From Cyanoderma ruficeps (taxonomy: Eukaryota; Chordata; Aves; Passeriformes; Timaliidae): a DNA stretch of 64,000 nucleotides. The translations under genes were made by a program, and so were the position numbers. The notes below the pieces were generated by a model. That model had not been told where the DNA came from. It did not search any database and saw only the letters and a list, made by a program, of their open reading frames with translations. How positions within the stretch are numbered: the stretch's first letter is position 1; each line of letters opens with the position of its first letter. The DNA is taken from contig VZDJ01000097.1 of the NCBI GenBank assembly GCA_008694505.1, positions 1,152,591 to 1,216,590 of the forward strand, in the 5' to 3' direction. Shown here one piece after another: positions 36,420 through 45,832 of this stretch.

Positions 36420-38560
36420 CAGGAATCAGCCTTGCCAGGGAATTCACCCAATGCATGCAGACACACACACTGGCTCTCTCACTGCCACAGCTGATGAGTC
36501 CAAGGCAGGTAACCATCTTACAGAAACCCTTGCCACAACAGAGAAGCCAGGGAGCATTCCTAGCCTATTCCCATGAAGAATTCCATTTTCCCATCCAGTG
36601 GGATTCACTTCAGACACACAATCCAACTGAGCAACCCAACACTAAAAGAACTGACCCCAGCACTACCAAAATGCACTTTCCATCATCATATAGCCCAAAA
36701 ATCACTGTCCTCATTCCCACACACAGCTGTTTGCACATGGCCTGGACCAGTGCAGAGCCAGGGGATCCCATCCCCCTGCCCAGAGCCCTCCTTCAGCCTT
36801 TTTTTCCCTCAAAAAAACCCAACTCTGAAGCAGGAGGACTCTCCCAATATCCTCTGTCCTGCTCAATCCCTTCCCACTGCCCAGTCTTGTCTCCCCACGA
36901 GCCCAGGAACTTTCTTCCACCAGGCTGCTGCTGCTGCCACTGTCCGTCCCCAAGAGCTAGCAGCATTACAACTCAGAAGATAAGCCTCCCAAATGCCAGC
37001 TACTCCCATAAGGATATTGCTTCTCTCCGCTGCACATACCTCCCCTCTCCTTTAACTAAACCCAGCACCTGCTGACCTGCCAAGAGCAGCTTCCTCAACT
37101 CCCCCCCAAACGCCTCTACAGTCTCCACCCAGCCCTAACGCTCACTAGCACGCCCTTCCCCACCAACCTGTTCTCAGTCTGATCTAGTCCCATCTCCACA
37201 TTAGACCTTCTCCCCGCCCAGGAACTGGCCCCACACCCACGCTGTCCTCGTCTGTCCACTGCTCCCAACTCCAGCCACACTCACACACAAAGCCACCCCC
37301 ATTCACCCACCACTTTCATTTATACAGTCCCCAAACCTAACTCTAATGCCAAAAAATACCCCCCTACCCATGCCCCTCCAGCCTTACTTTCTGCCCAAAT
37401 CTACTAAAACTTAAACCCAACATTTTCCTGGCTCTGCAATCCATCACACCCCCCCCCCTTTACCCAGTGCCCTACAACCACATCCCTGCCCTTACACAGC
37501 CCCTTAGAGTGACAACTGATTGCCACTTATACTCCTGCAACCCCAGCCAATCAACCAACACCAAAAATTCACCCCCCTCAGAGATGCCTCTCTGCACTAT
37601 AAATATCTCGTACTCACCAACCAGGGCACCCAACATCCACATCCCATTGCTCCCAGACCTCCCTCAGGAAGCTCCAGTCACTCACCTCCTCTGTGGACCT
37701 CCAGAGCTAGCCTTCCACACTGTCACTCCATCATACTCCATCATGCTGCTGTCACCCCTCAAGCCTCTTTCCACACACCTACCTCTCCTACTGCATCCAA
37801 ATCCCTTTTGTCCCCCTACATGGCTCCTGCCCATGCCTTCACATCCACATCCCCCTGAATCGGCCCCACGCTCACACCCTCACTGCCCAGAGACCTGGCC
37901 CCTATTGTCTCCTCAACACGCTCCTAATCCTGCCCTAACACCTGCATCCTTATTGTCACCTAGACCTGTCCCTGTCCCTCACCTTTATCATCACCTGGAC
38001 CTGCCTCTCACCTTTATCATCACCTGAGCATCCCTCACCACTCCTTTGACCTGCCACTCACCTTTAGTGTCACTTCCATCTGCCACTCACCTTTAACATC
38101 ACCTGGTCCCACTCCTCACCTTTACCGTCACCCAGCGCTGCCCCTCGCACCACGACCCTACTGCCCTCACTCATCCCTGGACCCCCCTCAGCCTCTCATC
38201 CCGTTTGAGTGCCCAAACCTGCTTCTCGTACCCACCTCCCTATTTCTCTCAAGTGCTCCTTTGGGCAACCTGACCTGGGCCACCGAGCCACCGCTGTGTC
38301 CCCTCCTTTCTCCCTTGCCCTGTCTCTCACCCCCAGCCCCGATGTGGCTGCCACACATTCCCCTCCGCACACCCCCATGGACCAAACTAACTCCTCACTC
38401 AAACCAGCCCCTCACCCTTGAACCAGCCTTTCATCGCCGTACCCCAAACCTAATCCCTCACTGCTGAACTAGCCTCGAACCCCAAGCCAGTCCCAAACCA
38501 ACCCCGAACCAGCCGCTCAAACCCCGTCCACACCGACGCCACACGCCCCCGCGCTCCGTC
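36420..38560 (-). other. G-rich sense-strand block at the start of intron 1
   Basis: The plus strand has very few G residues over about 2 kb and many C runs (for example around 37449-37461, 37361-37378 and 37086-37094). The transcribed RNA and the non-template strand are therefore strongly G-rich. The block starts about 50 bases after the exon 1 donor and fades near 36.4 kb. Positive GC skew downstream of CpG-island promoters is associated with R-loops and G-quadruplexes. The long open frames on the plus strand here exist because G-poor DNA lacks TGA and TAG; I do not call them genes. Confidence 0.75.
37950..38145 (-). repeat. Diverged 29-bp minisatellite with splice-donor-like motifs
   Basis: The plus-strand motif TCACCTTTA recurs at 37979, 38008, 38058, 38087 and 38116, spacings 29, 50, 29 and 29. 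A weaker unit precedes it. On the gene's sense strand each unit reads TAAAGGTGAG, which resembles a U1-binding 5' splice site; two units read AGGTGAGT exactly. Units differ by several substitutions, so the array is not recent. Confidence 0.75.
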
Positions 38561-38606
38561 CGCCACCGTAGGGCATGTCCCCGCCCCCCGTCCCGCGGGG
38601 TCTCAC

Positions 38607-38905
38607 CTGAAGCGCCCCCCGCAGTGCTGGCACTGGTCACCCACCCAGCCCGGCTGGCACTCGCACTGCCCGGTGCCCGGCTGGCACCGCCCGCCGTTGG
38701 CGCACGGCTTGTCGCATTCCTTGGACACCGCCACCTCCTCGCCGGCGGCGGCGGCGGGGCCCAGCACCAACAACAGCAGCAGCGCCAGCAGCGGCGGCGG
38801 TGCCGGTGACCTGCCGCCCCGCCTGCCCGGTGCCCGCCGCGCCATCTGCGGCCGCTGCCGGGTCGGAGCGCGGCGGGCGGGGGGCGGCGGCACAACGCGG
38901 ACCAT
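38607..38905 (-). CDS. ATRN: Attractin exon 1: signal peptide and first EGF-like module
   Basis: First coding exon of attractin, a large type I membrane or secreted glycoprotein (EGF-CUB-kelch-PSI-lectin-laminin-EGF architecture) known in mammals for melanocortin/agouti signalling, myelin maintenance and immune cell interaction. It reads 99 codons plus two bases. Residues about 21-55 form a signal peptide: an Arg-rich start, PAPPP, then LLALLLLLVLG and an AAAAG cleavage region. From about residue 63 follows a Cys-rich EGF-like module, ECDKPCANGGRC…GQCECQPGWVGDQCQHCGGRF, close to vertebrate ATRN. The exon ends CTTCAG before a GTGAGA donor, phase 2, and joins exon 2 as R-F-R-L-T-E. The start is uncertain: ATG at 38905 is the first in frame with no upstream in-frame stop seen, but the ATG at 38845 (residue 21, MARRAPGRRG) gives a more normal signal peptide. 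The leader appears shorter than in mammals. Attractin-like 1 was considered; the EGF module fits ATRN better. Confidence 0.93.
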
Positions 38906-38979
38906 CGGCCGCCGCGGGGCCTGCGCCGAGCCCGCTACGGTGGCCGCGAGTGGGGGGGGAACCGGGAGGGCGTGGTCAG

Positions 38980-38987
38980 TGACGTCA
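38980..38987. promoter_or_regulatory. Perfect CRE palindrome TGACGTCA
   Basis: A full 8-base CREB/ATF site 75 bases upstream of the first in-frame ATRN ATG, inside the CpG island. Full CREs close to a CpG-island start site are commonly bound in vertebrates; occupancy here is inferred. Confidence 0.7.
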
Positions 38988-38999
38988 CACCACGGCCAT
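38985..38999 (-). other. Possible 5-codon upstream ORF of ATRN
   Basis: Minus-strand ATG-GCC-GTG-GTG-TGA lies 80 bases before the ATRN ATG in another frame and overlaps the CRE. The ATG has G at +4. It matters only if transcription starts upstream of 38999. Confidence 0.3.
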
Positions 39000-39042
39000 G
39001 GCGGCGGGGAGGGGGTGGGTCAGGGAATCACAGTCACGGGAT

Positions 39043-39715
39043 CGGTCCACTAATTACAATTTAATTTAGAAAAAGTAGACGCAATTTTTGGCTGGGTCCT
39101 ACAGCTGCAGAGCTCTTCACTTAGGGGTGAGTTTCTCATCTCAGCAAGTTTAACAAGCAGGGTTTAAAGCACACAGCAATTCCCAAACCATGAAATGGCA
39201 TTTCCCAGGAAATTAGTCAAGTTAAAATTGAGCTGTAAAATTAAAGCCCCTTTACAGCTCCCCATTAGTTAAATATTACAGGTGAGGAAGCAGCAGCTGG
39301 CACAGACACAGCACGAGCACTGCCCCAGTTAAAGGAAGGCTACTGCGACTAACAGAATCACAGAATCACTGGGGTTGGAAAAGACCGCCAGGATCACCCA
39401 GTCCAACCTGTGACCTTCCCCCACCTTGTCCATCAGCCCAGAACGCCACATCCAGTCGTTCCTTGGACACCGCCAGGGATGGGGAATGCACCACTTCCCT
39501 GGACAGCCCTTTCCAAGGCCTGAGCACTCTTTCCATGAGGAAATTCCTGCTGCTGTCCACCCTGCGCCTCCCCTGGACCAGCCTGAGGCCGTTCCCTCTC
39601 CTCCTGTCCCTGTTCCCTGGGAGCACAGCCCGACCCCCCCGGCTGTCCCCTCCTGGCAGGGACTTGTGCAGAGCCACAAGATCCCTCCTGAGTCTCCCCT
39701 TCTCCAGGCTCAGCC
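39043..39715 (+). repeat. Segmental duplication, promoter-side copy
   Basis: Direct copy of 19337-20005, beginning only about 45 bases beyond the CpG island and about 140 bases from the ATRN ATG. Differences are scattered substitutions and a few short indels (for example GAACGCCACATCC against GAACACCGAGTGCCACATCC). Confidence 0.9.
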
Positions 39716-39870
39716 CCCTCAGCCGCTCTTGGTGCTCCAGAGCCTTCCTCAACTCTGTTCCTTTCCCTGGGCACGCTCCAGCCCCTTAACGTCCGTGCTG
39801 AATTGCGGGGCTCGGGGCTGCCCCATCACTGGAGGTGCCGCAGCACAGGGGACGGGCACTGCCCTGCTGC
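39355..39870 (-). mobile_element. CR1 copy upstream of ATRN
   Basis: The 3' tail AGAATCACAGAATCACTGGG is on the left. Homology to the CR1 at 19650 persists to about ACTGGAGGTGCCGCAGC, after which the sequence becomes GC-rich and unique. Confidence 0.9.
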
Positions 39871-40084
39871 ACTCCGCTGCCCCTCATGGACCATGGAGAG
39901 GGCTCGGCTGCGGGTCTGCCCCACCAGCATCCCAAGCTGTCACCGTACCCCAGGTGAGCCCGAAAAGGCCGAGGTGGGGTTGTGTCCCCCCTGCCTCGGG
40001 AATGCCCCCCATCCACCCTACACACTGCAAGTGTGGGCCTGAGGCTGGGGAGACCTCGAGGCTGAAGGGGAGGGAAAAGAAAGT
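39871..40084. other. GC-rich unique segment upstream of ATRN
   Basis: Lies between two oppositely oriented CR1s. It has several CpGs and, on the plus strand, a donor-like CAGGTGAG at 39951-39958 after an ATG at 39893. This could be a divergent noncoding first exon, but nothing coding is recognised. Confidence 0.3.
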
Positions 40085-40345
40085 GTTCAAGGTGAGGCTG
40101 AATGGGGCTCAGAGCAGCCTAGGAAGCAATATGGGAAGAGATTATTCCCTGGGAGGGTGTAAGGCCCTGGCACATGGTGCCCAGATTTGCTGTGGCTGTC
40201 CCTGGATCCCTGGCAGTGCCCAAGGCCAGGCTGGACAGGGCTGGGAACAGCCTGGGACAGCGGAAGGTGTCCCTGCCTGTGGCAGGGGGTGGAATGAGAT
40301 GAGATTTAAGATCCTTTCCAACTCAAACCACTCTGTGATGATTCT
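40085..40345 (+). mobile_element. CR1 3' fragment
   Basis: GTGTTCAAGGTGAGGCTGAA to GATTTAAGATCCTTTCCAAC and CCACTCTGTGATGATTC. Confidence 0.92.
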
Positions 40346-41397
40346 AATTGTGTAAGCAAACAAAAAAAGAAAAAAAAAGAAGATCTGAAAAAAAGGATAC
40401 CCTCCTACCCTGGAAGACAAGCTGATGGTCTCCAAGGATTTCTGGGCCTTAATTTGTAAAAGCAAACACCTGAGCAAAGAAGAATAAAGAAGTTAAAAGT
40501 CGTCTTTTCATTTGTGGACAAAGCAGCAAACGGTTGGACACACAGCAAGGATGTCCTTTACAGCAGGAAGGGTGAAAATTTCAGACCTTTAATTTTTAGC
40601 AGAGTGAAAAAGATGTGAGAAAGTTGACAGTGTTTGGAGTTCTTGGCTAACTGTTACCTTGATTGTGTCTAGACTTACAAAAATACTTTTGAGCGAGGAA
40701 AGATGTTAACAGAATTTATTATTAAAAGAAAAAAAAAAAGGGGGAAAGATACTATTCAAATTTTTCCCTCCAAAAGGGTGACCAGGGTCTAGATGCAGCA
40801 ATGCATAGACACACAGTAGACTGGGTGGAAATAGCCAACTCACCGTATTTAACTAGTTGATTTGTGTTTAGAAATTCAAATGTTAGTTACCTGTCAGAGG
40901 GAGGTTCTCAGTGGAAGCCTTAGTGAGTTCTGTGTGAGTTACTGGGATAATGAAGGGTGTTGAGCAGATAGGAAAGAAAACATTCTAAAGAGTGGTTGGT
41001 CTTTTCCTTGTCAGTCAATTATCTCTAGCAAAACCATTGCTCAGAGATTTTGCCTTTTCTGCTTGAGACCTCAAGAAGGAGGATGAAATCTTGGGTTTAG
41101 TTTAAAACTGCTGGGCTGGGCTGACCTGGTATTCAAAGGCAACATAAAACCAAAAAGGTGTGAGTGATGAGAAATAGGTGGAAATCCCTTGTAAGCTATA
41201 CAGAAGTGGAGGCACAGAGAGGCTATATCTACATACATCTATATTCCTGGGACACAGACAACTGCCAGCATGCCCTGAATCTGTGGATTCAGATACCCAG
41301 TCATTTCCCAAGGAGCTGCCAGAAAAGCCAGTCTGGCTCTGAGAGTCAGTCAGCTCAGGATACAGACAGTGCATGACACTGCTCTCTAGATTGTCAC

Positions 41398-42231
41398 TGT
41401 GGTGGGGTGACCCTGCCTGGGCATCGGGTGCCTCCTAAAACTGCTCTCACTCCCTTCCTCTGTTGGACAGGAAGAGAAAATACAACAAAAAGCTGATTTG
41501 GGGATAAGGGCAGAGAGAGATCAGTCACCAGTTACTGTCACAGGCAAAAGAGATTGAGGAAATCAGTTTAATTTATTACTAATCAAACCAGAGTAGGGCA
41601 ATGAGAAATAAACCCAAATCTTAATTCACTTTCCCCCCACCCTTCCTTTCTTCCCAGGCTCCATTTCCCTCATGATTCTCCACCTCCTCCTTCCAAGTGG
41701 TGCAGTGGAACAGAAAATGAGGCTGTGCTCAGTCCATCACACATTGTCTCTGCCACTCCTTCCTTCTCAAGGGTTGCACTTCTCACATCTCCCTCTGCTC
41801 CAGTGTGGGCTTTCCATGGGGTCACAGCCTCTTTCAGGTATCCCGATGCTCTGGCATGGGGTGTCCATGAGCTGCAGGTGGATCTCTGCATCCCCATGCC
41901 CTCCGTGGCTCCATCAGACATGGAGGGAAGCTCTAGCACTCCCTCACAGGAGCCACCCCTGTATCAAAGCCTTGTCACCCAACCCAGCACAGTCACAAAG
42001 TGTTGCCAGCACAAGTTGCTCCCACCAAATGATGCCATAAGGTTCTGACCAGTGGAAGCGTTTCTGGCATGGCTCTGAAACACCACATGGATTAGCCAGA
42101 TATAGCCAGCTCAGGGCTGGGGTTGGCACCTACTGCCAAATATTACCCCCATCCTCTACTTTGTCACTCCTCGCATCTGTTTGTGTTCACTTGCAGTTAT
42201 CAGTGATAACAGTACTTATATTTTCATAACA
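41398..42231 (-). mobile_element. LTR-like avian repeat, probably a solo LTR
   Basis: An 834-base element with TGT…ACA ends; on the minus strand it starts TGTTATGAAAATATAAG and ends CCCCACCACA. Its composition resembles a known kind of avian LTR repeat: AATGAGAAATAAACCCAAATC, then CAGTGTGGGCTTTCCATGGG and TGAGCTGCAGGTGGATCTCT blocks. No clear target duplication is seen (GTCAC against TCTGC). No internal retroviral gene is present. Confidence 0.55.
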
Positions 42232-42499
42232 TCTGCTCCCCCCTTTCTTGCCAAACATAGCTCGCTGTTGCATAGAAGACAGAAAGTAAAAACATTGGGT
42301 AAGAGTGCAAATAAACTTTGAGAAGTTCTTCCTATCCATAGATACCAGTTGAATTTCGCTTCATTGGTGTCAGATTTAGCAAATTGCTTCTGTGCTCAGC
42401 AGTTTATGTGGGTTTTTATCCACCTAGGAAGACAAAGCACAAGATGCCATCCATCCTTGGATCTCTCCCCACCCTTTTCCCAACAGTAGTTCCTTAAAA

Positions 42500-42682
42500 G
42501 TCATAGAATCACAGAATCACAGAATGGTTTGGGTTGGAAGGGACCTCAAAGCTCATCTCATTCTAACCCCCTACCATGGGGAGGGACACCACTCCGTAGA
42601 GCTGATTTCTCCAAGTCCTGTCCAACCTTGCCTTGAATACTTCCAGGGATGGGACAGCCACAACTTCCCTGGGCAACCTGCG
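42500..42682 (-). mobile_element. CR1 3' fragment
   Basis: Intact tail TCATAGAATCACAGAATCAC, then GGTTTGGGTTGGAAGGGACC. Confidence 0.95.
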
Positions 42683-43099
42683 AAATTAGCAATTCAAAAG
42701 GTTTTTGCAGTTGGGGAATCAAAAGGTTTTCTGCCAGATAACTGGAATTATTAGACCTGTGGAGTGGTTGAAGGTTGCTTTTTATCTAGCAAACTTTAAA
42801 TCACTTAAAAAAAAATTAAGAAGGTGAATGAGAACTGGAAGAGAGAGTTCTGACATCACAATAAACCAACAGTCCAGCTAACAGAGCATTCATCAGCTGC
42901 CTGTGGCCAATCTCAAATACTTGGGAGGAGAGTAACATCTGTGAGTATTGCACAAGAGAAGAAATCCTTTACTAACCTTGTTAGGCATCACACCACCCTC
43001 CCTGGCACTGTCTGCATCACCTATTAGCTGCAGGAGATAATTATTGTTATATAAACTGTTATCTGTTTCATTTTAACATGCAAAAAATGTTTAAAAATA

Positions 43100-43220
43100 T
43101 TTGGGTTTTTGGTTTGGTTTGGTTTTTGCTTTGGGGGTTGAGGGTTTTGTTTGGGTTTTTTTTGTTGGTTGTTTTTTTGTTTTGGTTTTGGGGGTGTGTG
43201 TTTGTTTGTTTTTATTCAAG
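43100..43220. repeat. G/T-rich low-complexity tract
   Basis: About 120 bases of G and T almost only on the plus strand, with GGTTTGGTTTGG and TTTTGGGGG runs. The G runs are irregular and not a telomere array. Confidence 0.85.
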
Positions 43221-43549
43221 GGCAACTTGCTGACATGAAATACCATTTGGAAGGAGAAGAGTTAGGTTAGCCCAGAGTTCTGACTGGGCTATTTTTATTT
43301 CAAAAACCAAAAATATTTCATAATATATGTAGTAGAATGGTTAAAACATCCTTGCCTGGCAACAGGCACAGCAGGACAATGGTGTTTTTGCAAACTACAC
43401 ATAGGGAGGGGATTGCCTTGAGGGATGGAAGAGCCCTGTGTATCAGAGCTAAAAACATAACATCATCAGAACAACACTCCAGTGACTGATCTCTGCTCTC
43501 TGGTGACCAGGGACAGGTCCAAATGGAACAGCTGAAGCTGTGTCATGGA

Positions 43550-43756
43550 AGGTTTAGGTGAATATTAGGAAAAGATTCTTCCCGTAGCGGTTGGTCAGAT
43601 ATGGAACAGGCTCCCCAGGGTTTGTGGTGGCCCCAGGGCTGCTCTCAGGCACAGAGTGGGGTTGTTGTGTCTGTGCAGAGCCAGGAGTTGTACCTGATGA
43701 TCCTTCTGGATCCTTTCCCACTCAGGTTACTCTATCCATGATATTCTATGACTCGC
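43550..43756 (+). mobile_element. CR1 fragment, subfamily A, diverged
   Basis: GAATATTAGGAAAAGATTCT to TGATATTCTATGACTC, with TGTGCAGAGCCAGGAGTTG as in the subfamily A copies at 928 and 25446 on the other strand. Confidence 0.88.
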
Positions 43757-44689
43757 ATAACTTTATGCAGTATGTGAAATAAACAACCAACTCAAGAACC
43801 ATTTCCATGGACATTGATTGCAGACAACTATACACAAGCAGTACAACAAGCAAGTACCACCAGCATTGAATTAGGTCTGGAATGAGGAGTTACACTCACC
43901 TCTGTTCACTCTTGCTGCCAAACATTTATGGCCCCATCTGTTGTCGTTATGTGTGCAGTTGAATCCATATTTACTCAGCACATATTTGCTCTGTATATAA
44001 GCCAAGTTACTGCCCACTTCATATGCCCAATGACAGGATAGCCGAACATGCTAATTAATGAATTGGCCTCTGGGGTGAAATTATGTCTGCATTAAGAAGA
44101 TTTACATTGATATTAATAAGGTCAGAACATCATTGCTGATGGCTGAGTCATGGCTGAGCTGGGTATCACAGACATGTAAACAGTAGATCTGTTCTAGGAG
44201 GCTGGTTCAATGGTATGTTTATCAAAATGAATAAAGTCATGGTGATATCAGAGGTCAAAAATCACATGAAACCATAAGTATAATGCTGCATTGTACAGGC
44301 TTTTTATCTGCTGTTGAGATGAGCTCACAGGAGTCTTGAACTTCAGAAATAACTCCCTAGCCAAGGGCCTGGAATCAACTCTTTCCAATTATCTTGTAAC
44401 CCCGCTTCGCCAGTTTTTCTACTCACCCAGCCTGCTGTTTCCACCCATTACAACCTCTGCCCACATTCCCAAATCCTCAGCACCCTGTCTCTTCTGTTGA
44501 AGGTCTTTCCATTTTCCCCAAAACTCTTTCCTTCACCTCTGAGTGCTTCATCTCTGCAGCACCAGTGAAGTCTGAATCCAAACAGGATCATGCCCAGACT
44601 AAAATGCTACCACTCAAGATGCTTGTTTGCCACCTGTGGAGGTGTGTGAGGCAACTCTACACATAAAAACTGCCACATGGTCTTACTGT

Positions 44690-45085
44690 AAAATCCCAGA
44701 ATGGCTTAGGTTGCAAAGGGACCTTAAAGATCATCTTGTTCCACCCCCTGCCATCAGTGGGGCCACTGTCCAGGTTGCTTCAAGCCCTGTCCAACCTGGC
44801 CATGAACACTTCCAGGGATGGGGCAGTCAGAGCTTCTCTGGACAATCTGTATGTACTAGGGTCTCACCACCCTCACAGGGAAGAATTTTTGCTAATATCT
44901 ACTCTAACCTACCCTCTGGCGGTAGGAAGCCATTCCCCCTTGTCCTGTCATTCCAGGCTGTTGTTCAAGGTTTCTCTCCAGCTCTCTGGTAACCCCTTTG
45001 GGCACTGGAAGATGCTCAGAAATCTCCCTGGAGCCTTCTCCAGGCTGAACAGCCCCAACTCTTCCTTCAAAACACTCACTGGGTC
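44690..45085 (-). mobile_element. CR1 copy
   Basis: AAATCCCAGAATGGCTTAGG to TCCAGGCTGAACAGCCCCAA. Confidence 0.92.
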
Positions 45086-45794
45086 ATTTGAAGGACTTGT
45101 TTCATTTTTTTTCCCTCTCCAGATTTCCTGAAAACAACTCACCCTTGTTTCATTTTGGTTCCTTTGATCCTGTCCCAGACCTCACACTGGCACAAGTCCC
45201 CCTCATACCAAAGAGCTTTTCCACCCAAGTTCTCAAGCTGATACAAATGTCAGAACAGCAGGCGTAAGCACAGATACCCTCTGTTTCTATCCACCCAAAT
45301 GGAAATCTTGCTATGAGCATGTTTGTCAACACAAATCCAATTATTAAGCACATTTAAGTATAAATTCAGAGTTCGCCAAAGGTCTAGTTTGATCTCCCTT
45401 TTTCCTTTATTTAGATGTGGATGGCTAAAGGTCCTTTGAAAAAGTGCTTAATAAGGGCAGAAATACAGTAACTCAAGTGCTGCTGGGAACAAAGGTCCGA
45501 GAGATTTGCAGGCACAGAAATGATGAATAGCAGAATAATAACTACATCTGCACAGTTGCTTTAGATTTTTAGGACAGGGGAAAACTATTAATAAAACTTT
45601 ACTGAAGCACAGAAATTAGGAGAGAAAATGAAAAACACTGCACTCTTCCAAAGCTGTTGAGGACATGGTGGTTAGGGAGACTTTGAAAACCTTGTGTGGA
45701 GTTGGGTTATGTGCAGGGCCCTGGAAGAGCTCTAGTGATTACAAAAGTTTGGGGTTTGGTCTTCCATGTAATTCAAAATAAACAGTGTTTCATA

Positions 45795-45832
45795 AGATCA
45801 TAGAATGGTTTGAGTTGGAAGATCACATGCAC
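45795..45832 (-). mobile_element. CR1 3' tail remnant
   Basis: Only AAGATCATAGAATGGTTTGA and GTTGGAAGATCA remain. Confidence 0.7.

Larger units (their letters stand above)
5620..38606 (-). other. ATRN intron 1 (about 33 kb)
   Basis: Defined by the exon 1 donor at 38606 and the exon 2 acceptor at 5622-5620. It contains about fifteen CR1 fragments, one solo LTR, microsatellites, two sequence gaps and a G-rich sense-strand region next to exon 1, all listed separately. No internal coding exon was recognised. Confidence 0.85.
38545..39015 (-). promoter_or_regulatory. CpG island promoter of ATRN
   Basis: A sharply GC- and CpG-rich block covering exon 1 and about 110 bases upstream, with no TATA box. 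It has GGGCGG-type Sp1 boxes around 38873-38888, a perfect CRE at 38980-38987 and an ATGGCGGC (YY1-like) motif at 38998-39005. These are typical of a dispersed, housekeeping-like vertebrate promoter. The transcription start cannot be fixed from sequence but probably lies between about 38930 and 39010. CpG content falls abruptly at the repeat beginning near 39043. Confidence 0.8.

Noticed and set aside
36455..38027. Pro/Thr/Ser-rich plus-strand frames of 136-206 codons
   Set aside because: They lie in G-poor DNA where stop codons are rare. The residue content is only a result of composition and no domain is visible.
38607..38905. Gene could be the paralogue ATRNL1
   Set aside because: Exon 2 begins LTEPSGY as in ATRNL1, but the EGF module of exon 1 and HLYVYDGD with AAF in exon 3 match ATRN.
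38673..39053. 126-codon plus-strand frame across the CpG island
   Set aside because: It is antisense to ATRN exon 1; the Ala/Gly/Arg content comes from CpG-rich sequence.
43100..43220. Interstitial telomere repeat
   Set aside because: The GGTTT and TTTGGGG runs are irregular; no TTAGGG array exists.
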